64,000 nucleotides of DNA from CAWDMN01 sp963803155 (GCA_963803155.1 CAWDMN010000036.1:186001-250000), one strand, 5' to 3'. Positions 7,681 through 17,263 are shown, numbered from the stretch's first letter. Notes: generated from the letters alone by a model not told the origin. A program made the numbers and translations.

Positions 7681-9888
7681 ATGAATCATCCGCATGGAAC
7701 CATTTATAACTTTGGACCCTATCGATTGGATGTAACCGAGCGCACCCTTTGGCGAGGCGAACAGGTTATTCGTTTGACGCCCAAAGCGTTTGATACGCTA
7801 GTAGTGCTACTGGAGAATCATAACCATGTGGTGACCAAAGAGAATATGCTCCGGACAATTTGGCCAGATTCTTTTGTTGAAGAGGGAGGACTATCTCGCA
7901 ATATTCATACCCTTCGCAAATCTTTGGAATCCAACGGGGAACCTGCTTATATCGAGACGATACCAAAAGTGGGCTACCGTTTTATCTTTCCAGTGCAGAC
8001 CCTGCATTTTCATGAATCTTCGCTTGAAGCAGTTGATGATCAATCCTCCCCTCCTCAAATTAACCCCAATGCGAATGCTACTCACAAGAGCTTTCCCCTC
8101 TCCACAAACAGCATGGATTCAAGATCCACGCCATCCCTCACCGCTAAACTTGCTCAACCATGGATCCTCGGAACTGTGTTGATCACCCTGTTCAGTTTGG
8201 GCGCAATCATCTTCATACACAAACGAGCAACTGATCATTCTCCTTATTTTTCAGAAATGACAATTGCCCCCCTGAGTTCCAACGGAAAAATTCGGGAGGC
8301 CATCATTTCGCCTGATGGTGCCATGCTGGCCCAAATAGAAGAAGCTAAGTCTGGATACATAATTCAGGTGCGCAAAGTAATAAAGGGGGGATTGGAATCA
8401 GTGTTGTTTTCTTCGCCCCAAGCACTTCGGGGATTAGCCTTCTCTCCAGATCAGAATTTCCTTTTTTTCCTCAAGGTGAATCCTGTAGGCCCATCCCACG
8501 ATCTTTGTAAAATCCCCGTGACTGGCGGTCCTCCCAGCTCAATTCTCTCTGATGTTGCAGGGGGGATCTCAATTTCTCCCGATGGAAGCCGCATAGCTTT
8601 CATACGATATGATGCCGCGGTGAGTGAACATTCCTTACTGGCGGCGCGCCTTGACGGCACCACACCAAAAATTTTAGCCGTGCGAAAACTGCCGGAGTAT
8701 TTCTCACTGGAAGGAACCGCCTGGTCGCCTGACAGCCAGTTCATTATTTGTGCGGCGGGCCAATATAACCGTGGCGCTCAGCAGTATCTTTCCACCTTCC
8801 GGTTGTCGGATAATTCCGAAAAGGAAATCGGATCAAAACATTGGAACGACATCAGAGGAATGGCATGGGCCATGAATGGCGCGGGCGTGGCGATTTGCGC
8901 GCGCAATGGAGATGGAGCCGGGCCGCGGCAACTTTGGTGGATTTCTCTTCCGCAAGGAGAGGCCAGGCACATTACCAACGATCTAAATGATTATCGGGGC
9001 GTCAGTTTGGCCAACAATCTCGAAAAATTGGTGAGCGTCCAATCCGACACCACAGCGGGGATTTGGCTGGCTCCCGAGGGAGATATTTCATTGGCGCGCC
9101 AGGTTTCTTCGGGGAAACAAGATGGAACCAGCGGTGTTTGCTGGACTTCAGACCACAATCTAATTTATAGCTCTCATCTCAACGGCCAAATTCACCTTTG
9201 GACCATGAAAGACGACGGAACGGCAGCGCGCCCCTTGACTTCGGAGGCCAGCCGGAATGAATTCCCCGATGTGACTCCCGATGGGCGCTTCGTGGTATTT
9301 TGTTCCAATCGGTCTGGAACGGTGAATATTTGGAGAATGGATTTGAAGGGGAGAAACCTGGTTCAACTGACCAGAGGAGATTTGGATTTGGATCCGATCT
9401 GCACGCCGGATAATCGATGGGTCATCTTCTCCTCGAATCCATTAAAACGCCGCAGTCTTTGGAAGATCCCAATTCAGGGCGGTACTCCGCAACCAGTCAC
9501 TGACAAAATCACCGAATTCCCAACCCTCTCTCCCGATGGGCGATGGATCGCCTGTTCCTATCGTCAAGACAACAACAGCACTTCCTCGACTGTTGCCCTG
9601 TTAGACCTGGCTTCCGGGAAAATTGGGAATTTAATGCCCGATATTCCCAGTTTGCCCTGGCGATTGATGCGCTGGCACCCAGATGGAAATTCCCTTTATT
9701 ACGCTGTAAACCGGGGTGGCGCTTTTAGTATATGGCAACAACCGATTCAATCAGGCAGGTCACGACTAATCGCCGAATTTAAGACTGATCGGATTTTTTC
9801 CTTGGCTTGGTCGCGCGACGGGAAATATCTCACCTATTCTCGCGGTAATGTTACCTCCAATATTGTCCAAATCGCGCTGGCCCGATAA
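7681..9888 (+). CDS. CadC-like winged-helix membrane regulator with TolB-type beta-propeller
   Basis: A 735-residue protein with three parts. Residues about 5-105 are a Trans_reg_C (OmpR/PhoB-type) winged-helix DNA-binding domain (LTPKAFDTLVVLLEN; ending YIETIPKVGYRFIFPV). A single transmembrane helix lies at about 160-181 (WILGTVLITLFSLGAIIFIH). The remainder contains repeated SPDG/TPDGR/SPDGRWI motifs of PD40/TolB beta-propeller blades, predicted outside the membrane. This layout is one-component transmembrane signalling: the outer propeller senses and the inner domain binds DNA. Large families of this type are characteristic of Acidobacteria. The ATG at 7681 has a purine-rich GGGGGA about 12 bases upstream. 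Target genes and ligand are unknown. Confidence 0.9.
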   Translation: MNHPHGTIYNFGPYRLDVTERTLWRGEQVIRLTPKAFDTLVVLLENHNHVVTKENMLRTIWPDSFVEEGGLSRNIHTLRKSLESNGEPAYIETIPKVGYRFIFPVQTLHFHESSLEAVDDQSSPPQINPNANATHKSFPLSTNSMDSRSTPSLTAKLAQPWILGTVLITLFSLGAIIFIHKRATDHSPYFSEMTIAPLSSNGKIREAIISPDGAMLAQIEEAKSGYIIQVRKVIKGGLESVLFSSPQALRGLAFSPDQNFLFFLKVNPVGPSHDLCKIPVTGGPPSSILSDVAGGISISPDGSRIAFIRYDAAVSEHSLLAARLDGTTPKILAVRKLPEYFSLEGTAWSPDSQFIICAAGQYNRGAQQYLSTFRLSDNSEKEIGSKHWNDIRGMAWAMNGAGVAICARNGDGAGPRQLWWISLPQGEARHITNDLNDYRGVSLANNLEKLVSVQSDTTAGIWLAPEGDISLARQVSSGKQDGTSGVCWTSDHNLIYSSHLNGQIHLWTMKDDGTAARPLTSEASRNEFPDVTPDGRFVVFCSNRSGTVNIWRMDLKGRNLVQLTRGDLDLDPICTPDNRWVIFSSNPLKRRSLWKIPIQGGTPQPVTDKITEFPTLSPDGRWIACSYRQDNNSTSSTVALLDLASGKIGNLMPDIPSLPWRLMRWHPDGNSLYYAVNRGGAFSIWQQPIQSGRSRLIAEFKTDRIFSLAWSRDGKYLTYSRGNVTSNIVQIALAR

Positions 9889-9895
9889 GGCGGTT

Positions 9896-10621
9896 TTATT
9901 GCTTTTTCAATTTCTGATCGATCCTTTCCAGACTCTGAAGCATGCGTTTCCGAAGGGGGGGGGCAAATCGATTGAGCGATTCTAAATCGTGGAAAAGCTG
10001 GAAAGAATCATTCTGCACATCTTCAAAATCATGAAACAACTTGGCGGGTCCTGGTGTGGTTAATTCGCCCGGAAAAACTCGCAGAGCCGTCACTCCACGG
10101 GCCAAAAAGTGGAAGAGTGCCTGAGTTTTCGCCATTTCCCTGTCATGGCGGGCGGCGCTGGTGATGATCACCTTTAATCCGAGTCCCGTCAAATACCGAC
10201 GAATCGCCGGCACACGTTGGCAACGGACGGGACAGAGCGCAATTCGTTGCCCGCGGACACCTTGGCGGGCGCTATCAGGACCAAAGAGGGGGTGTGTGCC
10301 CACGATTTCAACATGCCTGGGCAGCAGCCGCCTCATGATGCGGAGCGGCCATTCTTTTACTGAACAGGTGTCAATTACCAGCTGCCCCGGATGCAGGTTT
10401 GATGCAAGCTGGCGGCAGGTCGGTTCCATGAACGAAATGGGAACACAAAGGAGGACGATGGGTTTAGCGGCAACCTCATCCCAATCACCTCGGCAAACCC
10501 CTTGCACTCTAATGCCAGTGGAGGGATCATAACCAAAAACTTGAAAGTCATTTTTTAAAATTCCTGCCGCGAATTTGCCAAAGCGGCCCAAACCAATGAT
10601 TCCGATTTCTTTTTTTGGCAT
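9896..10621 (-). CDS. tyrA: Prephenate dehydrogenase-like protein (TyrA family)
   Basis: A 241-residue Rossmann-fold protein. The NAD-binding GIIGLGRFG (G10, G12, G15) is followed by VLLCVPISF, VIDTCSVKEWP and the TyrA signature VGTHPLFGPDSA. These fit prephenate/arogenate dehydrogenase, which forms 4-hydroxyphenylpyruvate or tyrosine. Compared with usual TyrA (about 280-370 aa) the C-terminal helical dimerisation domain is shortened and no ACT domain is present, so it may be a minimal feedback-insensitive form. It converges on the CadC-like gene, with seven bases between stop codons. It could instead be an NADP-dependent oxidoreductase of related fold, but the THPLFGP motif favours TyrA. Confidence 0.82.
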   Translation of the reverse strand: MPKKEIGIIGLGRFGKFAAGILKNDFQVFGYDPSTGIRVQGVCRGDWDEVAAKPIVLLCVPISFMEPTCRQLASNLHPGQLVIDTCSVKEWPLRIMRRLLPRHVEIVGTHPLFGPDSARQGVRGQRIALCPVRCQRVPAIRRYLTGLGLKVIITSAARHDREMAKTQALFHFLARGVTALRVFPGELTTPGPAKLFHDFEDVQNDSFQLFHDLESLNRFAPPLRKRMLQSLERIDQKLKKQ

Positions 10622-10754
10622 TTTCCCTCAGGTAAAACAAGATTACCCCTGGCCAAATTGCCGGGCATGAATCTTCACCAGAATCCCAGGCTCGCTACTC
10701 CGTAAATCGGCGGCGTGAAGACTTCCTCCAACAAATTCGGACAAACGTGCCGTC

Positions 10755-11831
10755 CTAATTCACCTCGCCACTGGCGGTGCGCAACAGATTTTCAATTCCC
10801 TCCAGCGAACCATTGTGAGTAGCTTTGTAAAGCCCTTCCAGATAATTCCGGGCCGATTTGGCGAAGCTTTTGTTGATGGAAACCGCCTTGGCGAACTGTT
10901 TCATGGCGGTAGTCGTGTCCTGCATCTGCCAGTAACACATCCCAAGATAATAGCAAACTTCATCATTCTGCTTGAAGAATTTCAGGCTATTGTTGTAGGC
11001 AGTGACCGCCTGACCATATTGTTTTCTCTCATAAAGGTTCCGGGCTACAATGGCGTACGATCGGGCTTTTTCCCTGCCCCAATTGTCCGAATTGTAGCCA
11101 GGAGGGATCTCTCCCTCGCCATAGGCGGCCAACATTTTTTGGCAATATTGAGCGGCCTTGGAAATTTCTTTCCTTTCGGCATAATAATATGAGAGTTTGG
11201 CTGAAAAAAAGAATGCGGCCTTGGGATCCATTTCGGCCATCGCCTTTTCGGCGTAGCTTGCAAACTTGGCGTCATTTTTCATTTCAAGAAATCCATGCGC
11301 CAACAACTGGGCAACTTGTGGGTTCGGCTTTTTGCCGTAGAGTATTTCTCCAAAACGAGTGGCTTTGTCGAAATTCTTCGATGTGTAGAAAGCTTCCGTG
11401 GCAACACCCAGGGCGAGCAAATCTTCCAGTTTGTACTGGAGATACTCCTCCGCCAAGGGGCCCAATTCCGACATTTTCTTTTCCTGATACAATTGATTTA
11501 GCAAGGGAGGGATATTGCCCAGGATGTGTTCATTCAATTTCGAGTTCGGATGCGCTTTCAAAAACTGAAATAAACCCTGGCAACGGGCCACAACATCGGG
11601 ATTCGTGAGTGCTTTTTGGAATTCTTCGTATTCTTCCTTTGTGTACCCTACATCCTTTTGTGCAGCCTCCACCTGTTTAGCCGCTTCATCTGCATCCACG
11701 GCGACTGGTTCTTGAGCTTCCTCTTTCTTTTCCTGCGGCGCCGTCTGATTTTGTCCACGCATTTCAGCTGGACTTGGCCCGAGCAAAAAGACCGTCAAAA
11801 ATCCCACAATCATTCCGAACCTGACGTTCAT
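10755..11831 (-). CDS. Exported tetratricopeptide-repeat protein
   Basis: A 358-residue protein with an N-terminal signal-type segment (about 1-24, core MIVGFLTVFLLGPSPAE). A proline/glutamate-rich low-complexity stretch follows at about 28-55, then helical TPR-like repeats. The clearest repeat is near the C-terminus: ARNLYERKQYGQAVTAYNNS, then EVCYYLGMCYWQMQDTTTAM. It is probably periplasmic or envelope-bound and mediates protein-protein contacts. No catalytic motif is visible. The preceding 590 bp are non-coding. It reads toward tyrA in the same direction with a 133-bp gap, so it may or may not be co-transcribed. Confidence 0.85.
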   Translation of the reverse strand: MNVRFGMIVGFLTVFLLGPSPAEMRGQNQTAPQEKKEEAQEPVAVDADEAAKQVEAAQKDVGYTKEEYEEFQKALTNPDVVARCQGLFQFLKAHPNSKLNEHILGNIPPLLNQLYQEKKMSELGPLAEEYLQYKLEDLLALGVATEAFYTSKNFDKATRFGEILYGKKPNPQVAQLLAHGFLEMKNDAKFASYAEKAMAEMDPKAAFFFSAKLSYYYAERKEISKAAQYCQKMLAAYGEGEIPPGYNSDNWGREKARSYAIVARNLYERKQYGQAVTAYNNSLKFFKQNDEVCYYLGMCYWQMQDTTTAMKQFAKAVSINKSFAKSARNYLEGLYKATHNGSLEGIENLLRTASGEVN

Positions 11832-12390
11832 TGTATCCTCCAGTTATTTCCACCGTTGGAAAGCAGCGGCTGGCGTGATGGCAGAGTCTGTGTTCCCTCG
11901 GATCATGATTCCCGTTATTATGAATTTGATTATCGAGATTTCATCATCGCTGTCAAGATCAAAAGCGAGAACGAAAAAGTCAATTTCTCGGCTGTTTCCC
12001 CTCCGTCCTCTATAACTGGCCCGGTTTGCCTTCGCCAAAAGCCTCTCAACACAAGGAACCGCCCGGAAACTTTTACCGAAAAAAAGCACCCAGAAGATAT
12101 CTATTCGCGGCTAAAAGCCGAGATTTCAAGCGGCCAATCTGATCTGTCGCCCAATGTTTATATGGCGTGAGGCGCCCACATTGAACAGCGAATTGTTCCT
12201 CTCGATTTCTCTCCCGCAGATGGCCGCTTAAATCCACGCCTGGGTTCTTTTGCGGAAACGCAGGGGGAACCTTATTGCTGTTTACTTGAGAATCGGGGGA
12301 ATTATTCCACGGCAACGGACTGACACAAGGACCATTGCTCCAGAGCTGGCTCTCTGACGGCTTTTCCGACAAACATTCTTTGAAGAAGGC
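11832..12390. other. Intergenic region without recognisable genes
   Basis: Short frames exist on both strands but show no family resemblance, no ribosome-binding site and unbalanced composition. The right end passes into the promoter of the HU gene. I see no repeat or RNA gene here. Confidence 0.4.
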
Positions 12391-12419
12391 TTGACAGGCG
12401 GATTTCCCTGTTATATATA
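12391..12419 (+). promoter_or_regulatory. Sigma-70 type promoter of the HU gene
   Basis: A perfect -35 TTGACA at 12391-12396, a 17-base spacer and -10 TATATA at 12414-12419 lie about 60 bases before the HU start. Transcription should begin near 12426. Confidence 0.8.
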
Positions 12420-12478
12420 TCAATATGCCTGTGTCGCAGGCAGACCAATTATTTCATAAAGACAAGGAGAGGATAAAC

Positions 12479-12760
12479 GTGAACAAAGCAGATTTGATCG
12501 AGAAGATTGCGCAAGAGGCTGGCATCAACAAGACCCAGGCTGACAACGCCATCAATTCCATTCTGGGCGGAATTACCGCGGAGCTGAAGAAAGGTGGCCG
12601 CGTGACTTTCGTTGGATTCGGCACCTTCTCCGTGGGCGCGCGCAAAGCCCGCACCGGCCGGAATCCCCAAACGGGCAAGCCCATCAAAATCGCCGCCAAG
12701 AAAGTGGCCAAGTTTTCCCCGGGCGCAGATCTGAAAACTGCCGTCAACCGCAAAAAATAA
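12479..12760 (+). CDS. hup: HU-family nucleoid DNA-binding protein
   Basis: A 93-residue HU/IHF protein. It begins with the classic helix NKADLIEKIAQEAGINKTQA, has the VTFVGFGTFSV beta region, and carries the DNA-clamping arm RKARTGRNPQTGKPIKI, followed by AKKVAKFSPGADLKTAVN. It bends and compacts DNA as a dimer. The start is taken as GTG at 12479, because AAGGAGAGG lies at about 12464-12472 and this gives the family's usual length (about 90 aa). An upstream in-frame ATG at 12425 would add 18 unconserved residues and coincides with the predicted transcription start. Its own promoter (12391-12419) and terminator (12788-12816) make it a self-contained unit. Confidence 0.96.
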   Translation: MNKADLIEKIAQEAGINKTQADNAINSILGGITAELKKGGRVTFVGFGTFSVGARKARTGRNPQTGKPIKIAAKKVAKFSPGADLKTAVNRKK

Positions 12761-12787
12761 GCCGCTCATCCATTGCAACTTCTTTCA

Positions 12788-12816
12788 GGGGCAGCAAAGC
12801 TGCCCCTTTTATTTTT
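12788..12816 (+). terminator. Rho-independent terminator of the HU gene
   Basis: An eight-base-pair perfect stem, GGGGCAGC (12788-12795) and GCTGCCCC (12799-12806), encloses an AAA loop and is followed by TTTTATTTTTT. Confidence 0.92.
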
Positions 12817-12945
12817 TCACCGCATTATCCCGCCAGCAACAAAATCTCTGGTTGTTTCTTTCGAACTGACAAGCAATCACTCCGAAAATTTCTTCCTGTG
12901 GCATAATAGAAATCTGAATTTCACCCCGTTATCGGAGGTATCAGC

Positions 12946-13929
12946 ATGAAATCTCCTAATTCATCCCGTTCTTTGATTTTTGCTTTCTTCAGGAGGATTA
13001 GCTGTTTCAGTACTGCAGCCGGGGTTTTTGCCGTTGCCTTATTCTGTTCTCCCCCCTTCCGGTTCATGCCGGAGGCTCAATCGCACGCGGAAATGCGCCT
13101 CTATTTTGGCGCAGAGGACTCAACCGGGACCATCGTTGACACACTCACGGAAAAAGATTTTGTCTTGAAGGAAAACGATAGCCCAGTGCCGATCCGCTCC
13201 CTGAAATTTCAGCGGAATACCCCCCTCAGCCTTGGGATATTGATTGACATTAGCAGAAGCATGGGTGTTGAAAATACCAAGCTGGCCTTGCAGCTCGTCA
13301 AATCGCTCGCTGAAATCATGAAAAGCCCGGATGAATTATTCATCATGGCGTTTAGCGAAGACGCGGAGCTGGTGGTGGATTTGATTTCTCCTGAAGATTA
13401 TTTGGAAGAGGCTTTGGACCACTTGGGGACGGGCGGCCCCACCTACACAGCTCTGGCCGTGGATCGCGGCATGGCCAAGCTGCGAGAAGGTCGCAACCCC
13501 AGACGCGTCCTGATGATTTTTTCGGCGGGAAGGGACAAAGCAGGACCGGCCACTCGCGAACATATTGGCCGCAATCGGCTGCCTATTTACTCCCTGCAAT
13601 TGTCTGGGACCGGAGGTCTCGTGGGAGCCTATGACTCTCTTGGATCTTTGAATATCAGAGGATCGGCTTTAAAAATCTTCGCGGAACAGTCCGGCGGGAA
13701 AGTGGGGGCGGGTGAACATCTGGAGGCTGCGTTTCCTCAGCTAAGAAAATTCTATCAGGAATGGAAAAACCCTTATCTGCTCGAATATGAATCCCCCAAC
13801 ACCAAACAGGATGGAAAGTTTCGAAAAATTTCGCTGGAACCGATTTCTGGTGAGGTCAAAGTTTTATGCTTGCAGAAATATTTCATCCCATTAAACCGCC
13901 GTGCCAAGGGTCCGGGAACTCAGCCCTAG
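12946..13929 (+). CDS. VWFA-related protein of Acidobacterial type
   Basis: A 327-residue exported protein. A signal or anchor segment lies at about 20-40 (FSTAAGVFAVALFCS). Residues 50-90 form the short beta domain found before the VWA fold in this family (LTEKDFVLKENDSPVPI). The VWA domain starts at LGILIDISRSM, with an intact MIDAS DxSxS at 101-105, and continues with GGPTYTAL supplying the MIDAS threonine. This matches the VWFA-related family described from Acidobacteria, whose members are secreted or periplasmic adhesion-like proteins of unknown partner. The start is supported by GGAGGT seven bases upstream. It is monocistronic and convergent with the M16-like gene. Confidence 0.9.
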   Translation: MKSPNSSRSLIFAFFRRISCFSTAAGVFAVALFCSPPFRFMPEAQSHAEMRLYFGAEDSTGTIVDTLTEKDFVLKENDSPVPIRSLKFQRNTPLSLGILIDISRSMGVENTKLALQLVKSLAEIMKSPDELFIMAFSEDAELVVDLISPEDYLEEALDHLGTGGPTYTALAVDRGMAKLREGRNPRRVLMIFSAGRDKAGPATREHIGRNRLPIYSLQLSGTGGLVGAYDSLGSLNIRGSALKIFAEQSGGKVGAGEHLEAAFPQLRKFYQEWKNPYLLEYESPNTKQDGKFRKISLEPISGEVKVLCLQKYFIPLNRRAKGPGTQP

Positions 13930-14022
13930 GAGCGGTAATATTTGATCTTAGATTATGAAAGCCAATAGTAAGGATATCTCGGAACTGAATACAACACCTT
14001 CAGCCATTGGGATTCAAGCCTT

Positions 14023-15390
14023 CTAGCGGGCGGCTCCGCGAACAATGACAGTTACGATCCTGGCCGAACTCAGGCATTGTTTTGCCGCTTGCTGTATGCG
14101 TTCCGGGGAGACTGCCTTCAAGGCCGCTGAATAGTCTAGGAAAAAACTCGGAGCAATCTCATCCAATTCCATTTGGGCCAACCAGTGGGCCAGTTGAGCA
14201 GGATTATGCAAGAGGCTTTCATGTTCCTGCAACAGCCGTTTCCGCGCCATCTCAATCTCTTCCGACGCAACAGGAAGATTTTTAAACGATTCCAGAACGG
14301 TTCTGGCAGCCTCCAATGAGCGTTCCAGTTCATTGCCCGCCAGCCGGACGATGATTTGCATTTGGCCACTGGCCCGATAAAAATCCAACTGACTTTCGAT
14401 TTGAGAGAATGGGATATTAAGCCGGGTGAACTCCTTGGCCAAACGAGAGTCGGATCCACATCCGCCCAATAGAAAATTCAAGAAAGTCAATTCGTAGTAT
14501 TGAGTAGAGAGCCGAGTAGGCATGCCCAAACCAAATAGAAAAAACGAATCCGCCATCTCTTGGACTTCCAATGAGAGAGAGACCGAATCCCCCCTGCTCG
14601 TAAAAGGCGGCGGGATTTGCGGTTCCCGTCCGCCTTTGACCCAAGCGCCCAACCTGCTCCTGATCATATCACCCAGCTCCAGATTGGAAATTGACCCCGT
14701 AAGAATAATCGCCGATTGGTTAGGTTTGATCTGTTCTTTGATAAAGGTCAAGATTTGTTCGCGGGTGATCTTCTTAATCAGCGCCGGATCCCCCCATCCT
14801 GATTGTCCGTAGGGGTGTTGGCCAAAAAGAGCCGCCGCAAATTTCCGGCGGCTCTGCTCCAGTGGGCCCGCATTTTCCAGGCGGGATACAAGTTGCTGTC
14901 GAACTCTCTCCAGGTCTTCATTAGAGACCTCGGATTGCATTACTAATTGCGCAAAGAGCCGTAAAGAGAAGTCCAAGGCATCTGGACCACATTCTGCCCG
15001 GAGTGTGATTGAATCGGGATCCGTTTGAATGGCAAAGGGGATTTCTCCTTCACGAAATTGGCTTGCTGGAGAATTTGGGGCGGGATCAGTCCAGAGAGAA
15101 GCAAGCAGGGCGACGATGCCCGGAGGCCCCTGAAGAGAAGATGTTCCTTGCTTTATCAAAAGCTGAATTGCAATGGATGGAGTCTGGGTCAAATTGGCGG
15201 TGACCACCTGCAATCCGTTGAGCAACTGAAACTGCCGTAAGTTCAAGTTCGGGCCAGCAGGGGGCGCTGGTGTATTATTCTCCGCCATGAGAAAGGTGGG
15301 ACATGACGATAAAAAAAGGACTCCCAGTACCTGAACAACCCTTCTGCCCAGGCCACACTCCATGCCGAACCAATGCATGCAATTTATCAT
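14023..15390 (-). CDS. M16-family peptidase-like protein lacking the zinc motif
   Basis: An exported protein of the M16 (insulinase/PqqL) fold. The N-terminal half has a typical LNGLQVVTANLTQTPSIAIQLLIKQGTS strand pair (broken here only for description at about residues 65-95 of the long form). The C-terminal half carries SLSLEVQEMADSFFLFGLGM and LNFLLGGCGSDSRLAKEF, typical of M16 second domains. The position that normally holds HxxEH reads GIVALLASLW, so catalytic residues are absent and a non-catalytic partner subunit is likely. The start is uncertain. ATG at 15390 gives a signal peptide with core VVQVLGVLFLSSCPTFLMA, while an upstream ATG at 15492 would add 34 residues. An active M16 partner is not adjacent. 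Confidence 0.8.
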   Translation of the reverse strand: MINCMHWFGMECGLGRRVVQVLGVLFLSSCPTFLMAENNTPAPPAGPNLNLRQFQLLNGLQVVTANLTQTPSIAIQLLIKQGTSSLQGPPGIVALLASLWTDPAPNSPASQFREGEIPFAIQTDPDSITLRAECGPDALDFSLRLFAQLVMQSEVSNEDLERVRQQLVSRLENAGPLEQSRRKFAAALFGQHPYGQSGWGDPALIKKITREQILTFIKEQIKPNQSAIILTGSISNLELGDMIRSRLGAWVKGGREPQIPPPFTSRGDSVSLSLEVQEMADSFFLFGLGMPTRLSTQYYELTFLNFLLGGCGSDSRLAKEFTRLNIPFSQIESQLDFYRASGQMQIIVRLAGNELERSLEAARTVLESFKNLPVASEEIEMARKRLLQEHESLLHNPAQLAHWLAQMELDEIAPSFFLDYSAALKAVSPERIQQAAKQCLSSARIVTVIVRGAAR

Positions 15391-15588
15391 CTTCGAATTT
15401 TTTTTGTTGAGAGGCTGTAAGTCCAGCGACTTTCCTAAGGCTGGCAAGGACAAAAAAAACCGCGGAAAATCAGAAATTGTCAGAGGCAGCATCTATCTTC
15501 CGGTAGGAGTGCATTCAAGAGGGAAAATTTGTCAGGTAATGCCACAAGAGGCCCCTAAGCACGGTACACCCGACAAACAAAAAAAGGA

Positions 15589-16173
15589 TCAGCCTTTCTT
15601 TAATTCAATCAGGACTTGTTTCGCTACAGCTTTAAGTGTTTCAAAAACTCCAACCCCCGTATAAGCCACCGCTTCTATAGCGGGTTCTCCTTTACGTGTC
15701 AATTCTCTCTTCATATCTTCCACCGGCACGACATTCGGCAGATCCCTCTTGTTAAGCTGCAAGACATAGGGAACTTTCATCAAGTCATAACCTTGCAGCT
15801 TCAGGTTCTGTTCGAGATTGCTGAGGCTCTCAATGTTGGCATCCATCCGCTCTTCCTGGGAGTCTGCGACAAAAATTACTCCGTCCACTCCTTTGAGGAT
15901 GAGCTTGCGGCTGGCATCATAGAAAACCTGTCCAGGAACGGTGTACAAATGGAATCGGGTTTTGAATCCTCTCACACTCCCCAATTCCAATGGCAAAAAA
16001 TCAAAGAAGAGCGTCCGGTCTGTCTCAGTCGCCAAAGAAATCATCTTCCCTTTGGCTGCCGGGGCGGTTTTATCGTACACATATTGCAGGTTGGTGGTTT
16101 TTCCTCCCAAACCCGGCCCGTAATAAACTATCTTGCAATTAATTTCTCGAGAGGCGTAATTGATGAATGTCAA
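15589..16173 (-). CDS. mglA: MglA-like small Ras-family GTPase
   Basis: A 194-residue bacterial Ras-like GTPase. The P-loop is GPGLGGKTT (19-27), switch and hydrolysis-region residues include TVPGQVFYDASRKLIL, and the base-specificity motif is NKRDLP. The sequence closely follows Myxococcus MglA, which sets cell polarity and controls gliding or type IV pilus placement. In many non-gliding bacteria MglA homologues still govern polarity; that role is inferred here. The upstream neighbour is the roadblock protein MglB (GAP), 144 bp away on the same strand, the standard pair. No lipid anchor or membrane segment is present; the protein should be cytosolic and recruited to a pole. Confidence 0.95.
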   Translation of the reverse strand: MTFINYASREINCKIVYYGPGLGGKTTNLQYVYDKTAPAAKGKMISLATETDRTLFFDFLPLELGSVRGFKTRFHLYTVPGQVFYDASRKLILKGVDGVIFVADSQEERMDANIESLSNLEQNLKLQGYDLMKVPYVLQLNKRDLPNVVPVEDMKRELTRKGEPAIEAVAYTGVGVFETLKAVAKQVLIELKKG

Positions 16174-16317
16174 AGTAATCCCAGCCTTGAAGAATATGCG
16201 AGAACGCGAGCAAGGGCCTCCATGAAATGCCTCTGCTCAAACTATTTTCGGGACGTGCAATTCAGGACAAAAATAATCCTTCAACAACTTTCTCAGTCCT
16301 CCATGCACACTAGAAAA

Positions 16318-16821
16318 TTAGGCTTGCGCAAACAAATTATCGATATCATCATCGGTAATTTCTGAGAAAGGAGATTCAATATCGAGCACTCCTGATGCTT
16401 TTTCCGAGGATATCTTATTTAAAATTTTATCAAAAACCTCGGTAAGCTCCACCGACGACTTTTTGACCCTAAGCCGCACTAAACCTAGAGAAGATCGGTT
16501 ATCAAAAATAACGACCAAAATAACTCGTTGGGCGACGATGGAAATGTGAATGTTGTCCCGTTCCCCTTCATGAAAAAGGATGGAAAATTCTTTCTCTCCA
16601 ATTAAACGGGCCAAGCCATCAGTGGCGGCAACATTTCCCGCCGTTAAAGAGGCCAAGGACGTGGCATCCAAATTTTCCAATTCGCCCTGCGCGGCAATTT
16701 GTTGCCCATTTTTATCCACCAGAAAAACCAGCTTGGCGTTGGATTCACCCCGGAGCTTGGCAATAATTGCCTTGATCCGCTGGTACTCCTCTTCGTACAT
16801 AATCATATCGGGTGTGGTCAT
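16318..16821 (-). CDS. mglB: MglB-like roadblock/LC7 protein
   Basis: A 167-residue Roadblock/LC7 domain protein, the GTPase-activating partner of MglA. The fold runs from an N-terminal helix (YEEEYQRIKAIIAKLRGES) through the LVFLVDKNGQQIAAQG strand pair, a TSLASLTAGNVAATDGLARL helix, and HISIVAQRVILVVIFDNRSS strands to the long C-terminal helix. The acidic tail ends SEITDDDIDNLFAQA, similar to MglB tails that contact MglA. It is transcribed just before mglA and away from the TPR gene at 17264. It probably functions as a homodimer that binds MglA-GTP and stimulates hydrolysis at the lagging pole, by analogy with Myxococcus. Confidence 0.93.
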   Translation of the reverse strand: MTTPDMIMYEEEYQRIKAIIAKLRGESNAKLVFLVDKNGQQIAAQGELENLDATSLASLTAGNVAATDGLARLIGEKEFSILFHEGERDNIHISIVAQRVILVVIFDNRSSLGLVRLRVKKSSVELTEVFDKILNKISSEKASGVLDIESPFSEITDDDIDNLFAQA

Positions 16822-17083
16822 TCTTCAGTAACCCCGGAGAATCGTATTGGACAGAACCGCTTTGGAAAATCCCAATTACGATACACTAATTTTCGCTTAA
16901 ACGGTTGAAAACAAAAAAAACATATGTTTCCGGAAGACCCACATGGCTTATAGCACAATTCTGTTACCCTCTGCAATAAGTTTTGCAAGCAAGTAATCGG
17001 CTAATTCGAAGATAAACTTTAATTTCCATTTGTTTTCTTTTTGGTCTCCAAGTGGTCTGCCGCCTGGTTTGCCGCTCCTCACC
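16822..17083. other. Divergent intergenic region of mglB and the TPR gene
   Basis: This AT-rich divergent control region lies upstream of mglB (minus) and of the basic TPR gene (plus, promoter listed separately). No clear promoter for mglB could be assigned. No coding potential is apparent. Confidence 0.4.
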
Positions 17084-17112
17084 TTGACTTCAGGTGTATT
17101 TCTTGATATATA
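17084..17112 (+). promoter_or_regulatory. Sigma-70 type promoter upstream of the TPR gene
   Basis: -35 TTGACT at 17084-17089 and -10 TATATA at 17107-17112, spacer 17 bases. Initiation near 17119 would give a leader of about 145 bases before the ATG at 17264. Confidence 0.65.
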
Positions 17113-17263
17113 TACGACTCCGATAGAATAGTTGTGTCAGCCCGAAAAAAATAGCCAGATTGGCGTACTCAAATTACTAGAAAAAATGATTAAGCGCTTA
17201 AATTATAAGCGTTTAATGCAAAAACTCCAAGATTTTCCCGTTGCTCCTCTTAAAGGAGGGTCC

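Noticed and set aside
12073..12423. Minus-strand open frame of 116 codons upstream of HU
   Set aside because: It overlaps the HU promoter, has no ribosome-binding site and no recognisable family; probably chance.
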